Notes: generated by a model not told the origin, from the letters alone. Positions 35,720 to 44,580 are shown, numbered from the stretch's first letter. The stretch: 64,000 nt of DNA from Chthoniobacter flavus Ellin428 (GCF_000173075.1 NZ_ABVL01000016.1:123429-187428); one strand, 5' to 3'. Translations and numbers: made by a program.

Positions 35720-36988
35720 TTACAGCAGGTGCCCCATCTTGAGCCGCTTGGTTTCCAGGTACTTGGCGTTGTGCTTGTTCGGCGGGGCCTTGATCGGGAC
35801 GACTTCGACGATTTTCAGTCCGTAGCCTTCGAGGCCAATGACTTTCTTCGGGTTGTTGGTCAGGAAGCGCATTTTGCGCACGCCAAGGTCGGAAAGGATT
35901 TGGGCGCCCATGCCGTAGTCGCGCAATTCGGCGGGGAAGCCGAGCTTGAGATTGGCTTCCACGGTGTCGAGGCCTTCCTCCTGCAGCTTGTAGGCGTGGA
36001 TCTTGGCCGGAAGGCCGATGCCACGGCCCTCCTGGCGCATGTAGAGGAGCACCCCGTTGCCGGCGGCTTCGATCTGCTGGAGCGCGGTGTGGAGCTGGTT
36101 GCCGCAATCGCAGCGCATGGAGCCGAAGACGTCGCCGGTGAGGCATTCGCTGTGCACGCGCACGAGCGTCACTTTCTTCGGCGAGATGGCGCCCTTGACC
36201 AGGGCGAGATGGTGCACGCCATCGACGATGGAGCGATACATGTGCAGCTCGAAATCGCCGTAGTCCGTGGGCAACTGGATGACCTGCTCGCGTTCGATGA
36301 GTTTTTCGCGGCTGCGCCGGTAGACGATGAGGTCCTCGATGGAGCACATCTTCAGCTTGTGCTTTTTGCGGAACTTCAGGAGCTCCGGCAGGCGGGCCAT
36401 GGTGCCGTCGGGATTGAGGATTTCGCAGAGGACCCCGGCCGGTTGCAGACCGGCGAGTCGGGCGAGATCGACGCTGGCTTCGGTGTGGCCCGCGCGCCGC
36501 AGGGCGCCGCCGGCTTTGGCTCGCAGTGGGAAGACGTGGCCGGGTTGGACGAGATCCTGTGGCGTGGCCTTCGGGTCGACCAGGATCTGAATGGTCCGCG
36601 CGCGATCATGCGCACTGATGCCGGTGGTGACGCCCTTGGCCGCGTCGACGGAGACGGTGAAATCGGTACGATAGCTTTCGCGATTTTCGAGGACCATGCG
36701 CTGCAGGCCGAGCTCTTCGGCGCGCTCCTCGGTGATCGGCGCGCAGATGAGCCCGCGCCCATGCATGGCCATGAAATTGACGGCATCCGGCGTGATCTTT
36801 TCCGCGGCCATGACGAGGTCGCCCTCGTTTTCCCGGTCGGCATCATCCGTCACGATGACCATCTTCCCTGCGCGAATGTCCTTGATGATGTCTTCGATGG
36901 GATCAAACAAATGCGCCCCGTTGCCGGTCTTCGCCGGAGCAGCGGGTTCATTCACCTTTTTGAGAGGGGCCTTGGGTTTCTTGGGCAT
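35720..36988 (-). CDS. ribBA: Bifunctional DHBP synthase / GTP cyclohydrolase II
   Basis: 422 aa from MPKKPKAPLKKVNEP. N-terminal DHBP synthase: 'VIVTDDADRENEGDLVMAAE' (acidic metal site), 'MHGRGLICAP', 'GHVFPLRAKAGGALRRAGHT', 'EASVDLARLAG'. C-terminal GTP cyclohydrolase II: 'VRVHSECLTGDVFGSMRCDC' (zinc cysteines), 'YMRQEGRGIGL' and 'MRFLTNNPKKVIGLEGYGL'. Both halves keep their catalytic motifs, so it makes both riboflavin precursors. The start was chosen because the upstream frame is made of repeat sequence. I see no FMN riboswitch in front of it. Confidence 0.96.
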   Translation of the reverse strand: MPKKPKAPLKKVNEPAAPAKTGNGAHLFDPIEDIIKDIRAGKMVIVTDDADRENEGDLVMAAEKITPDAVNFMAMHGRGLICAPITEERAEELGLQRMVLENRESYRTDFTVSVDAAKGVTTGISAHDRARTIQILVDPKATPQDLVQPGHVFPLRAKAGGALRRAGHTEASVDLARLAGLQPAGVLCEILNPDGTMARLPELLKFRKKHKLKMCSIEDLIVYRRSREKLIEREQVIQLPTDYGDFELHMYRSIVDGVHHLALVKGAISPKKVTLVRVHSECLTGDVFGSMRCDCGNQLHTALQQIEAAGNGVLLYMRQEGRGIGLPAKIHAYKLQEEGLDTVEANLKLGFPAELRDYGMGAQILSDLGVRKMRFLTNNPKKVIGLEGYGLKIVEVVPIKAPPNKHNAKYLETKRLKMGHLL

Positions 36989-37007
36989 GGCAGGGAAGTC
37001 AATGTGG

Positions 37008-37158
37008 AACATCCAACATCCAACACTCAACCTCCAACATCGAATAAAAGTCTACGCCGCGGGGATCGTTTTCTTACTCTTAATCGTAATCTTAATCCTA
37101 ATCCCCTCCGAAACGGTCGAAAGGCAGATTAAGATTACGATTAAGAGTAAGATTAAGA
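37008..37158. repeat. Two short-tandem-repeat elements upstream of ribBA (loci C1 and C2)
   Basis: C1 (37008-37040) is CATCCAA-type heptamers, the same unit family as locus A. C2 has left arm 37073-37106 (AATCGT AATCTT AATCCT steps of six) and right arm 37126-37158 (GATTAAGATTACGATTAAGA), which pair well. They fill the gap between deoB and ribBA, both on the minus strand. Confidence 0.75.
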
Positions 37159-37168
37159 AAAGACGGCG

Positions 37169-38352
37169 CTAGCGCCGGTGAAAATACGTTTTCACGTGTC
37201 TCTGCTGGAGGGTGATGAACGATTCGCCGACCGGCCATTTATGACGCAGGCGGAAAAATTCGGCGAGGGTGGCGGCGACATCGGCGAAGGTCCGGCGCGT
37301 GCCGAGGGCGAGACTGAGGCCACCGTAGAGGACCATGAGCGGGACCTCCTCGCGGGTGTGGTCGGTGCCTTTCCAAGTGGGGTCGTTGCCGTGATCGGCG
37401 GTAATGATGACGAGGTCTTCCTCTTCACAACGGAGAAGAAAACCGGCCAGCCAGGTGTCGAAATCCCACAGGGCCCTGGCGTAGCCGGCGACGTCGCGGC
37501 GGTGGCCGTAGAGCATGTCGAAATCGACGAGGTTGGCGAAGATGAGCCCGTCCCCGCCGTCCGACCACAGTTCGTCGATGACTCGCAGGCCATCGATGTT
37601 CGAAGTCGTGGTGGTGGAGTGGGTGATGCCGCTGCCCCCGAAAATCTCGTTCACCTTGCCGACGCCCTCCACGCGCATGCCGGTCTCGGCGATGGCGTGC
37701 AGCACGGTGCGCGGCGGGACCATGGAGAAATCGTGGCGTCCAGTGGTGCGCTCGAATTTGCCCGGCTCGCCGAGGAAAGGGCGCGCGATGACCCGGCCGA
37801 TGCGCAGGGCATCCGCATGCCGCCGGGCGATGCGGCAGATTTCATAGAGGCGCTTGCGCGGAATGACCTGCTCGTGGGCGGCGATTTGCAGGACGGAATC
37901 GGCTGAGGTGTAGAGGATGGGTTTTCCCGTGCGGAGATGCTCGCTGCCGAGCTCCTCGAGGATCGTCGTGCCGCTGCGCGCGTAATTGCCGAGGAATTCG
38001 ACTTTGGCGTCGCGTGAGATGGCGGCGACGAAATCAGCCGGGAATTCGGTGAAGGTGGCGAAGGGGTGGTCGAGGATGGCCCCGGCCATTTCCCAGTGAC
38101 CAGTGGTGCTGTCCTTGCCGGCGGAACGCTCGCGCATGCGGCCAAAGCTGCCGATGGTGCCGCGCGAACGGGCATCGAAGACATCGGCCGTGAGAATTTT
38201 CCACAAGCCGAGGGAGAAAGCGCGGGCAGCGTGAGGCTGGGTTGCGCGGCAAAAATGTGGCCGAGCGTATTGGCGCCGCTGTCGCCGTAGGCGGCGGAAT
38301 CCGGAGCCGGACCGCAGCCGACACTATCGAGGACAAGAAGCAGAGCACGCAT
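37169..38352 (-). CDS. deoB: Phosphopentomutase, one frameshift
   Basis: 394 aa after adding one missing base near 38210. It starts MRALLLVLDSVGCGPAPDSA with 'YGDSGANTLGHIF' (metal and phospho-site region of DeoB) and continues in the other frame with 'KDSTTGHWEMAG', 'PILYTSADSVLQIAAHE', 'NLVDFDMLYGHRRD' and 'LVIITADHGNDPTWKGTDHT', all classic DeoB motifs. It interconverts ribose-1- and ribose-5-phosphate (and the deoxy forms) in nucleoside salvage. The length is right for the family after correction, so the gene is probably intact in the organism. Confidence 0.9.
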
Positions 38353-38376
38353 GGCGGGCGGGAAGATGTACGGAGA

Positions 38377-38466
38377 AGTGCCAAGAGCCAAGTGCGAGGA
38401 GCAGTAATCAGTAATCAGTGATCAGTGATCACTGACTACTATTTCCCACACTGCCCTCTTGGCACT
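38377..38466. repeat. Nested heptamer-repeat element (locus D)
   Basis: Outer perfect 11-bp inverted arms AGTGCCAAGAG (38377-38387) and CTCTTGGCACT (38456-38466); the left arm belongs to AAGTGCC AAGAGCC AAGTGCG heptamers. Inside, CAGTAAT CAGTAAT CAGTGAT CAGTGAT CACTGA (38402-38436) forms a second palindromic heptamer run. It lies between the divergent deoB and GDP-fucose synthase genes. Confidence 0.75.
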
Positions 38467-38493
38467 CTTCCCCTCTGTGCTAGCCTGCGGCGC

Positions 38494-39429
38494 TTGAAGA
38501 AATCCGATACCATTTTCGTTGCCGGCCACCGCGGCCTTGCGGGGGGCGCCATTTTTCGTGAACTGCAGAGTGCGGGCTATGCGAACCTGTTGACGCGGAC
38601 GCGGGCCGAAGTCGATCTGAGCCAGCGTGAAAAGGTGCGCGCCTTTTTTGAAAAGGAACGGCCGCAGGTGGTGGTCGTGGCGGCGGCGAAGGTGGGTGGG
38701 ATCAAGGCGAACAACGATTTTCCCGTCGAGTTCCTGCTCGAGAATCTCAACATCCAGAACAACCTCATCGAGGCGGCGTACGATTTCGGTGCGGAGAAAC
38801 TGCTCTTTCTCGGCAGCTCGTGCATTTATCCGAAATTCGCGCCGCAGCCGATTCCCGAGAGCGCGCTGCTGACCGGCGCACTGGAACCGACGAACGAGCC
38901 CTACGCGCTGGCCAAGATCGCGGGGATCAAGTTGTGCCAGGCTTACGCGCGCGAATATGGGCGCAATTTCATCAGCGCCATGCCGACGAATCTTTACGGC
39001 CCGGGCGACAATTTCGATCTCAATACCTCGCACGTGTTGCCGGCGTTGCTGCGCAAGGTGCATGAGGCGAAGGATCGGGGAGATGCCACGGTCTCGGTCT
39101 GGGGCACCGGAACTCCACGCCGGGAGTTTCTCCATGTCGAAGACCTGGCGCATGCCTGCCGTTTCCTGCTGGAGAATTACGACCAGCCGGAATTCGTCAA
39201 TGTGGGTTGCGGGTCGGATGTGACGATCCGGGAATTGGTCGAGCTGATCTGTGAAGTCGTGGGCTTCAAAGGGGAGCTGGCTTTTGACTCCACGAAGCCA
39301 GATGGGACGCCGCGTAAATTGCTGGATACGAGCAAATTAACCCAGCTTGGCTGGCGTCCGCGCATCTCCCTGAAAGACGGCATTCGGCAGACTTACAATT
39401 GGTATTGTCAGAGACTCGCTTCTCAGTAG
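38494..39429 (+). CDS. fcl: GDP-L-fucose synthase (NAD-dependent epimerase/reductase)
   Basis: 311 aa. 'FVAGHRGLAGGAIFRELQSAG' (Rossmann G-x-x-G-x-x-G), 'AAKVGGIKANNDFP', 'LFLGSSCIYPKFAPQPI' (catalytic Ser), 'PYALAKIAGIKLCQAYAREYG' (Y-x3-K), 'NLYGPGDNFDLNTSHVLPALL' and 'GTGTPRREFLHVEDLA' are diagnostic. It makes GDP-L-fucose for surface glycans from GDP-4-keto-6-deoxymannose. I chose TTG at 38494 because upstream codons are repeat DNA and the family begins near KKSDTIFVAG. No gmd is visible nearby. Confidence 0.92.
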   Translation: MKKSDTIFVAGHRGLAGGAIFRELQSAGYANLLTRTRAEVDLSQREKVRAFFEKERPQVVVVAAAKVGGIKANNDFPVEFLLENLNIQNNLIEAAYDFGAEKLLFLGSSCIYPKFAPQPIPESALLTGALEPTNEPYALAKIAGIKLCQAYAREYGRNFISAMPTNLYGPGDNFDLNTSHVLPALLRKVHEAKDRGDATVSVWGTGTPRREFLHVEDLAHACRFLLENYDQPEFVNVGCGSDVTIRELVELICEVVGFKGELAFDSTKPDGTPRKLLDTSKLTQLGWRPRISLKDGIRQTYNWYCQRLASQ

Positions 39430-39441
39430 GTTATAGCTTTT

Positions 39442-40953
39442 ATGGATAGTGGAGCCGATGATCTCTCCCTCACGAGAGTGGCCGGGGTGCGTCCCCGTGA
39501 GCGAGGCAGCGTACCGGTGAATAGTGAGAACGAGTTGTTGCGGCATCTCGCGGATCTTTCGCCGATCGGCATTATTCATACGGACAGGAAGGGGCGATTT
39601 GCCCACGTCAACGCGCGTTGGTGCCAGATGACAGGCTACACGCCAGATTGGGCGATCGGGCGCGAATGGGAGGAGGTCGTGCATCCGGAGGACGTGGAGG
39701 GGGTGCGGGAGACTTGGGCGCGGATGAACGAGTACGGCGTGCCGTTCAGCCAGGAGTTTCGCTACATGCACGCCGATGGCCGGGCGATCTGGGTGTGCAG
39801 CGAGGCGATGGAATTGCGCGACGGACAAGGGCGGCTCAACGGCTATCTCGCCACGGCGACGGAGATCACCGAAGTGCGGCGGATGCGCGAGGAAGTGCAG
39901 CGGTGCAGCGCGGAGCTGGAGGCGCGGGTCCGGGAGCGGCTCATCGAGTGGGAAAAGATGGCCATGATCGTGGCCGCTTCGGCCGATGCGATCATCAGTT
40001 GCGACATGAATGGGCGGATTGTGAGTTGGAATCTAGCCGCCGAACGGATTTTCGGTTATATCGCCGAGCAAATGATGGGGGAAACGACGATGGCAATTAC
40101 GCCGGAGGACCGCCGAGAGGAAGCGGAGGCCATCCAGCATCGCGTACGGAAAGGGGAACGAATCGATCACTTCGAAACCCTGCGACTGGCGCGGAACGGT
40201 GAGTTGATCGACGTGGCGATGTCCATTTTTCCCCTGCAGGACGCCAGCGGCGTGGTCACGGGAACCTCGGCGGTGATCCGCGATATTCGCGAGCAGAAGG
40301 CCGCGGAACGCCGGTTGCGCCAGCTTTCCGGGCAACTTCTGCGCGTGCAGGACGAGGAACGGCGGCGCCTCGCGCGAGAGTTGCACGATTCCACGGCGCA
40401 GACGCTCGCCGCGTTGTCGGTGAATCTTTCCTTGCTGAGCCAGCATGGCGATCAACTGACGTTGGAAAAGCGGGCCAGCCTGTTGAATGACAGCCTCACC
40501 CTGGCCGATGGAGTGGGCCGCGCATTGCGCACCCACGCTTACTTGTTGCACCCGCCGCTGCTGGAAGAGTGCGGCCTGCCTGCCGCTCTGCGCTGGCTCG
40601 CCGAAGGATTTTCCAAACGTAGCGGCATCACGGTGGATCTGGATCTGCCGCCGAACCTCGGGCGCTTCGATTCCGAGCGGGAATTGACGCTCTTCCGCGT
40701 GGTGCAGGAAAGCCTGGCCAACGTGCATCGCCATACGAAGAGCCCTTCGGCACAAATCAAGCTGCAACAGCAGTTTGACGAAATCACCATTGAGGTGCGC
40801 GACGAAGGGGGCGGCGAAGCTGCCCCGAACGAAGAGCAACCTGGAGTGGGGATCGGCGGCATGCGTGAGCGACTTGCGCAAGTCGGCGGTTCGCTCTCCA
40901 TTTGCCTTCAGCCTACCGGCTCCGTCGTCCGCGCCCGTCTCCCCATTTTATGA
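39442..40953 (+). CDS. PAS-PAS-HisKA_3 sensor histidine kinase (NarL type)
   Basis: 503 aa, cytoplasmic. PAS 1 about 25-150 ('IGIIHTDRKGRFAHVNARWC', 'VVHPEDVEGV'), coiled linker, PAS 2 about 175-295 ('AIISCDMNGRIVSWNLAAER'), HisKA_3 ('DEERRRLARELHDSTAQTLA'; the phospho-His in ELHD), HATPase ('LTLFRVVQESLANVHRHTKS', 'GVGIGGMRERLAQVGG'). It overlaps its regulator by ATGA. It starts 12 bases after the GDP-fucose synthase, so the three may share a transcript. Confidence 0.93.
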   Translation: MDSGADDLSLTRVAGVRPRERGSVPVNSENELLRHLADLSPIGIIHTDRKGRFAHVNARWCQMTGYTPDWAIGREWEEVVHPEDVEGVRETWARMNEYGVPFSQEFRYMHADGRAIWVCSEAMELRDGQGRLNGYLATATEITEVRRMREEVQRCSAELEARVRERLIEWEKMAMIVAASADAIISCDMNGRIVSWNLAAERIFGYIAEQMMGETTMAITPEDRREEAEAIQHRVRKGERIDHFETLRLARNGELIDVAMSIFPLQDASGVVTGTSAVIRDIREQKAAERRLRQLSGQLLRVQDEERRRLARELHDSTAQTLAALSVNLSLLSQHGDQLTLEKRASLLNDSLTLADGVGRALRTHAYLLHPPLLEECGLPAALRWLAEGFSKRSGITVDLDLPPNLGRFDSERELTLFRVVQESLANVHRHTKSPSAQIKLQQQFDEITIEVRDEGGGEAAPNEEQPGVGIGGMRERLAQVGGSLSICLQPTGSVVRARLPIL

Positions 40954-41612
40954 CTACCGAACTCAAGACCCGAATTCTACTCGCGGACGATCACGACATC
41001 GTCCGGCGTGGCCTTCGCACTCTGCTGGAACTGCGCTCCGATTGGGAAATCTGCGCCGAGGCCTCCGATGGGCGCGCCGCCGTGCAGTTTGCTGAGGACT
41101 TGGCCCCGGACATTGTCATTCTGGATTTGAGCATGCCGGAACTGAACGGGCTCGAAGCCGCGCGCCGCATTGCCGCCCACTGCCCGCGCAGCCGCATGCT
41201 GATGCTCACCATGCACGAAACCGAGCAATTCGTGCGCGAAGCCCTCGCGGCCGGGGTACGCGGTTACATTCTGAAGACCGATGCCGGTCGCGACCTGGCC
41301 AATGCCGTGGACGCGCTCATCCGCGGGGAGACCTTCTTTGCCTCGCGCCTCGCGGCGACCATTTACGCGGCGGAATTTGCCGGCATGGGCCGTCGGCGCC
41401 GTTCGAAATCGCAGGCGGGCCTGACCCCGCGCGAACGGGAGATCCTGCAATTGCTCGCCGAGGGGCGGAAAAACCGTGATGTCGGCAAGGCCCTGAACAT
41501 CAGCGTCAAAACCGCGGAAACGCACCGGGCACGCATCATGGCCAAGCTGGGCATCGATTCGGTGGCCGATCTCGTCCGTTACGCCATCCGAAATGGGCTG
41601 ATCGCGCCCTGA
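40950..41612 (+). CDS. NarL/FixJ-family response regulator
   Basis: 220 aa from MTTELKTRILLADDHDIVRR. Receiver with D in 'IVILDLSMPELNG' and K in 'GYILKTD'; C-terminal LuxR HTH 'LTPREREILQLLAEGRKNRDVG' followed by 'ISVKTAETHRARIMAKLGI'. The start overlaps the kinase stop by ATGA, so the pair is translationally coupled and cognate. A DNA-binding transcription regulator; targets unknown. Confidence 0.94.
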   Translation: MTTELKTRILLADDHDIVRRGLRTLLELRSDWEICAEASDGRAAVQFAEDLAPDIVILDLSMPELNGLEAARRIAAHCPRSRMLMLTMHETEQFVREALAAGVRGYILKTDAGRDLANAVDALIRGETFFASRLAATIYAAEFAGMGRRRRSKSQAGLTPREREILQLLAEGRKNRDVGKALNISVKTAETHRARIMAKLGIDSVADLVRYAIRNGLIAP

Positions 41613-41683
41613 AATGCGACGAAAACGTCAAAAAGCGATGTAGTCAGAAGGCCGCAAATGTGCCAATATGCGGAGTAGTCCGT

Positions 41684-41956
41684 ATGACCAAAGACCGGAT
41701 TCGCGGATATTGCCCGAGATGTGGCCATGATCAGTTGTTCGAAAAGAACCACATCCATCATGGCGTGCATCTGTTTCTGACGATCATCACGCTTGGGCTT
41801 TGGCTGGTGAGTTGGGTGTCGATTGCGTTTTACCACAAGCTGCGTCCCTGGCGTTGCCAGCAGTGCGGTTGGTACAAGCCGCTCCCCCGACCGCGTGCGC
41901 GGGAGCGGGAGCGCTCCGCGGAATCGGACGAAGTGCGGGACGGCCAGAAAGTGTAA
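41684..41956 (+). CDS. Small zinc-ribbon membrane protein
   Basis: 90 aa. 'GYCPRCGHDQLFEKNHIHHG' and 'PWRCQQCGWYKPLP' give two C-x2-C knuckles flanking one hydrophobic segment ('VHLFLTIITLGLWLVSWVSI'). This looks like a compact zinc-ribbon protein with a single membrane span. The role is unknown. It is convergent with the RsbW-like gene (nine bases between stops). Confidence 0.65.
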   Translation: MTKDRIRGYCPRCGHDQLFEKNHIHHGVHLFLTIITLGLWLVSWVSIAFYHKLRPWRCQQCGWYKPLPRPRARERERSAESDEVRDGQKV

Positions 41957-41965
41957 CCTGTCCCG

Positions 41966-42379
41966 TTACTCCTTGTGATGGTGGTTCAGGTGCTTCTCCA
42001 GCACGAGCTCGGTGCCCTCCTTCTTTAAATTGTAGTCCACCTGATTGAAGGCGCGGCGAATCAGGTGAATGCCCAGGCCGCCGGGTTGCACGAGATCGAG
42101 CGGACGGCCCTGCAGTTTGCTCGGATCGCATTGCGTGCCGTAGTCGCGCAGGCGGAAGCGGAAGCCCGCCTCGGTCTCTTCGCAGACCAGGCAGATGAGC
42201 TGATTCGGCTCATGATGATACGCGTAACGGATGACATTCGTGCACGCCTCATCGAGGCCGAGGACGACCAGGTCTTTCTCCGCTTCGGGGATGTCGAATG
42301 GCTTGAGGAACTGCCGGATGAAATCGCGGACGAGCGTGAGATTTGCGGGGTGGCTGGCAAATTCGATTTCGCGCTTCAT
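41966..42379 (-). CDS. RsbW-like anti-sigma/serine kinase (HATPase_c_2)
   Basis: 137 aa. 'FDIPEAEKDLVVLGLDEACTN', 'VIRYAYHHEP' (N box with catalytic Glu), 'FRFRLRDYGTQCDP' and 'GGLGIHLIRRAFNQVDY' (G box) are standard for GHKL serine kinases of the RsbW/SpoIIAB type, which bind a sigma factor or an anti-sigma-antagonist. It overlaps the upstream phosphatase by ATGA, so the two form a partner-switching pair. No anti-anti-sigma (STAS) protein and no sigma gene is next to them; the partner must be elsewhere. Confidence 0.9.
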   Translation of the reverse strand: MKREIEFASHPANLTLVRDFIRQFLKPFDIPEAEKDLVVLGLDEACTNVIRYAYHHEPNQLICLVCEETEAGFRFRLRDYGTQCDPSKLQGRPLDLVQPGGLGIHLIRRAFNQVDYNLKKEGTELVLEKHLNHHHKE

Positions 42380-43653
42380 TGGAAACCAAAAACGAGAATG
42401 GTCAGGTCGTCATGCGGCTCGGCTCCCTGCCGATGATTTATTTCACCGCGGTTCAGGCCGTCCACGACATCGGTGGCGCTGGCAAATTCCCGCGAGAGCA
42501 AGCGTTGCACGCCCACGCCATCCAGCGGCACATCCTCGCGATTAAAGGATTCCACCAGGCCGTCGGTGTAGAGCACGAGCCATTCATTTTGCGCGAGGGT
42601 GAGCGTATGCGAGCGCGAGGGCAGCTCCGGCAACAGCCCCAGCGGCGGCGAGCCGGGAATCTTGATCTCCTTCACGCCGCTCTGCGCCGTGGTAAAGGGA
42701 TGGCAGTGCCCCGCGCTGCAAAGCTCCACCTCCCGGGTGGAAAGCACGAGCCGGCCGAGCATGGCGGTGATGAACATCCCGCGAATGGTGTGCCCGCTGA
42801 TCATCGCATTCCACCGCGCCATGGCCGCGACAGGCGAGATGCCCGGCTTCACGATGAGGCGCAGAATGCTCAGCGCCTGCGCCATGAGCAGCGCCGCGGG
42901 CATGCCCTTGCCGGAGACATCGCCGACCACGAAATAAATTTCGTCGGGTCCCGACTCGATGACGTCGTAAAAATCTCCACCGACATTCAGCGCCGGCCGA
43001 TAGGTGGCGGCGAAATGCACGTGGGAAAGTGAGGGCAGTGATTGCGGCAGGAAGCTTGCCTGGATCTCCCGCGCGAAGGCGAACTCCTGTGCCACGCGCT
43101 GCTGCTCCTGCTGCCGCTCGATGGTGCGTAGCTTGTCGATCGCCGTAGCCGCGAGATCGCCGTAGGCCCGAAAGGCAGCCAGATCGTCCTCATCGAATGC
43201 CTCGCGGCCGATGGGGTTGAGCACTTGAAGGACACCGATTTCCTTTCCTTTTCGCTGCATCGGCGCACAGAGGATCGAGCGGGTGCGAAAGCCGGTCTGC
43301 CGGTCCGTGTCCTTGAAAAAGCGCGGGTCGGCATACGCATCGGGCACGAGCAGCGCCTCGCCGTGTTCCAGTACCCAGCCGGCGATGCCCCGCCCTCGGG
43401 GCACCACGATCCGCGCCTCGGGCGCCGAGGTGCCGGCCATGATCCCGCCGCTCGCGTAGGTCAGCTCCAGTTCGCCGTCGCCGTTCACCAGGAAAAGCGA
43501 GGCGGCCTCGACTTCCATGACGCGCCGCGCCACCTCGAGGATGGCTGGGAGCAATTCGCTGGATTCGGTGATCGCATTGATGAGGGCGCTCACCTCTACC
43601 AAGCCTTTGTAGAGTTTCAACTGGCGCTCGAGCGAGACTGGGGAAAGCGACAT
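42376..43653 (-). CDS. GAF + SpoIIE/RsbU-type PP2C serine phosphatase
   Basis: 425 aa. GAF domain about 10-180 ('LLPAILEVARRVMEVEAASLF', 'VPRGRGIAGWVLEHGEALLV', 'RTRSILCAPMQRKGKEIGVL'), coiled coil ('EQQRVAQEFAFAREIQASFLPQ'), then the PP2C domain with 'VGGDFYDV', 'VGDVSGKGMPAALLMA', 'WLVLYTDGLVESFN' and 'EPHDDLTILVF', keeping the metal-binding aspartates. It would dephosphorylate an anti-anti-sigma protein when the GAF domain senses a ligand. It overlaps the RsbW-like gene. Confidence 0.93.
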   Translation of the reverse strand: MSLSPVSLERQLKLYKGLVEVSALINAITESSELLPAILEVARRVMEVEAASLFLVNGDGELELTYASGGIMAGTSAPEARIVVPRGRGIAGWVLEHGEALLVPDAYADPRFFKDTDRQTGFRTRSILCAPMQRKGKEIGVLQVLNPIGREAFDEDDLAAFRAYGDLAATAIDKLRTIERQQEQQRVAQEFAFAREIQASFLPQSLPSLSHVHFAATYRPALNVGGDFYDVIESGPDEIYFVVGDVSGKGMPAALLMAQALSILRLIVKPGISPVAAMARWNAMISGHTIRGMFITAMLGRLVLSTREVELCSAGHCHPFTTAQSGVKEIKIPGSPPLGLLPELPSRSHTLTLAQNEWLVLYTDGLVESFNREDVPLDGVGVQRLLSREFASATDVVDGLNRGEINHRQGAEPHDDLTILVFGFQ

Positions 43654-43758
43654 CGCACTGGATTATTGAATGAGGATGCCGCGCGAAGAAAGTGCAAATG
43701 CCTGCCCCTTGCTCATTCTCGCTGGAAAATCGGTCCACCCTGTTTCATCATTACGGAG

Positions 43759-44505
43759 ATGAAAGTAGCATTTCTCGTTGCACTCGTTTTGTTTCCGCTC
43801 GGCGCGTTGCACGCGGCGGACACGGCTTATTCCGCCTTGCGTGTGCTCGGCAAGCGGGATGGTCAGGAAGTTCTCAATCACGTCACCGAACTGCGCGGTC
43901 ACGATGGCACGCCCCAGCCTGCGGTGTGGAAGATCGTGCTCGACGACCCCCGGGCTCGCGGCGGCGTGCGCGAAGTGGAAGTGCAGCACGGCAAAATCGT
44001 CGGCGAACGCACCCCGACCTCCCACGGCGTGAGCAGTTCGATGAATTTCAACCAGCTCAACCTCGATTCCGAGGGCGCCTTCACCATCGCCAACCAGGAA
44101 GCGCAGAAGGGCAACGTGCCGTTTGATCACGTGGACTATCGGCTCCGCGCCGGCACCGGTGGTGGGGCGCCGGTGTGGCAATTGGATCTGCTCGATGGCC
44201 AAAATGGTCACGTAGGATCCGTGGACATTGCCGCGGACAGCGGTTCGGTGCTGCGCAAGGATTTCGATCGCAATCGCCCGGTGCAGGATGACCACGCGTA
44301 TCTCGACGACAACCATAACCCACCCCCGCCCCCATATCAGGCGTCACGGGGCGATACCGACGAGGGCTATTCCCATTCCGGCGAACCCTTCAAGAGCGTG
44401 CCGGATTTCTTCCACCGCCTCGGCAAGCGCTTCGAAAGGCGCGGCCACGAAATGCAAAACTTCTTCACCGGCAAGAACGTGCACGACGGAGTGGAAGATC
44501 GGTAA
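43759..44505 (+). CDS. Secreted hypothetical protein
   Basis: 248 aa from MKVAFLVALVLFPLGALHA, a signal peptide. The mature part has two similar beta-rich stretches ('VWKIVLDDPRARGGVREVEV' and 'VWQLDLLDGQNGHVGSVDI'), each starting with V-W-x-(I/L)-x-L, suggesting a duplicated PepSY-like or small-barrel unit. The tail is acidic and proline-rich. No family recognised with confidence. Divergent from the phosphatase gene, with about 105 bases between. Confidence 0.65.
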   Translation: MKVAFLVALVLFPLGALHAADTAYSALRVLGKRDGQEVLNHVTELRGHDGTPQPAVWKIVLDDPRARGGVREVEVQHGKIVGERTPTSHGVSSSMNFNQLNLDSEGAFTIANQEAQKGNVPFDHVDYRLRAGTGGGAPVWQLDLLDGQNGHVGSVDIAADSGSVLRKDFDRNRPVQDDHAYLDDNHNPPPPPYQASRGDTDEGYSHSGEPFKSVPDFFHRLGKRFERRGHEMQNFFTGKNVHDGVEDR

Positions 44506-44510
44506 GGAAA

Positions 44511-44580
44511 CATCCAACCCCCAACTCCCAATGAAGGAAAGCGCCACCGTTCTACGCTTGCGCCATTGGATGTTGAGTCG
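44511..44580. repeat. Heptamer-repeat hairpin (locus E)
   Basis: Left arm 44511-44533 is CATCCAA CCCCCAA CTCCCAA TG. Right arm 44564-44580 reads CATTGGATGTTGAGTCG, the inverse of the CATCCAA-type unit. Same unit family as loci A and C1. It follows the stop of the secreted hypothetical gene. Confidence 0.65.

Noticed and set aside
35516..37132. A 538-codon plus-strand frame opposite ribBA and ribH.
   Set aside because: Runs antisense to two unmistakable riboflavin genes; its open length follows from their codon bias.
36989..37168. FMN riboswitch in front of ribBA.
   Set aside because: The gap is occupied by short tandem repeats, and I cannot find the conserved RFN-element blocks.
37008..38466. 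CRISPR array.
   Set aside because: The units are 6-7 bp with no spacers and form inverted arms; no cas gene is in the window.
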